Origin: Allocoleopsis franciscana PCC 7113
GTDB taxonomy: Bacteria; Cyanobacteriota; Cyanobacteriia; Cyanobacteriales; Coleofasciculaceae
Length of the DNA stretch: 64,000 nt
NCBI RefSeq assembly: GCF_000317515.1
Contig: NC_019738.1
Coordinates: 6,412,001 to 6,476,000 of the forward strand
Direction: 5' to 3'
This document shows positions 63,950 through 64,000 of the stretch, one piece after another; the first letter of the stretch is position 1; each line of letters begins with the position of its first letter. The translations under genes and the position numbers were made by a program. The notes below the pieces were generated by a model, which was given only the letters and a program-made list of their open reading frames with translations, was not told where the DNA came from and ran no database searches.

Positions 63950-64000
63950 AAATAGAGAGAATGAGGGGAGATAAATTTTCCGCCTAGTAGTCAAGCTGAC

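Overview
The window is chromosomal DNA from a cyanobacterium, most likely a large-genome filamentous type (Microcoleus/Coleofasciculus/Moorea-like; the genus is inference). Evidence: a photosystem II D2 gene (psbD), NDH-1 subunit NdhM and a 40-aa NdhP-like protein, the carotenoid isomerase CrtH, a helical carotenoid protein, SLH/OprB cyanobacterial porins, the GCGATCGC (HIP1) octamer scattered throughout, and heptanucleotide tandem repeats.

Layout. 0.5-9.2 kb, mostly minus strand: a fused double QueD/PTPS protein, a J-protein, cysteine synthase with an Rrf2 regulator, two tandem near-duplicate porins whose leaders carry matches to the Yfr1 sRNA target, and pterin carbinolamine dehydratase preceded by an sORF-plus-terminator leader. 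9.6-18 kb: monocistronic psbD, a UPF0367/ABC-ATPase pair, a NYN RNase, tRNA-Glu, small membrane proteins, upp and crtH. 18.5-24.2 kb, minus strand: the most unusual block, a zinc-ribbon/pseudokinase-like/PP2C phosphatase, a CHAT protease fused to an FHA domain, a putative 41-aa peptide and an unrecognised 211-aa protein. 24-31 kb: small proteins, ndhM, a membrane protein, a GAF histidine kinase and an ABC1/UbiB kinase.

31-39 kb: a degenerate dihydroorotase, two tandem signal peptidases I, a truncated second dihydroorotase, pyrB and mgtE, then a 1.3-kb gene-poor stretch and a GerMN-like lipoprotein. 39-46.6 kb: a Mpg-type glycosylase, the NdhP-like protein, a structured region that looks like an ORF-less HEARO (IscB omega RNA) relic, an MBL-fold hydrolase, a 14-copy CTTCTGC array, small conserved proteins, a CRP-type palindrome, an aldose epimerase, tRNA-Lys and class II FBP aldolase. 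47-54.8 kb: aspS, the helical carotenoid protein, and a roadblock / PATAN (DUF4388) / Ras-like GTPase / PATAN module resembling MglA-MglB polarity switches. 54.9-64 kb: a MacAB-like efflux operon, a TPR protein, a response regulator, a GyrA/ParC paralogue and a small unknown.

Two clusters best fit an under-described system: the PP2C / CHAT-FHA / peptide / 211-aa operon (apparent logic: phosphorylation-gated proteolysis) and the roadblock / PATAN / GTPase module. No CRISPR array, complete insertion sequence, prophage or rRNA was seen.
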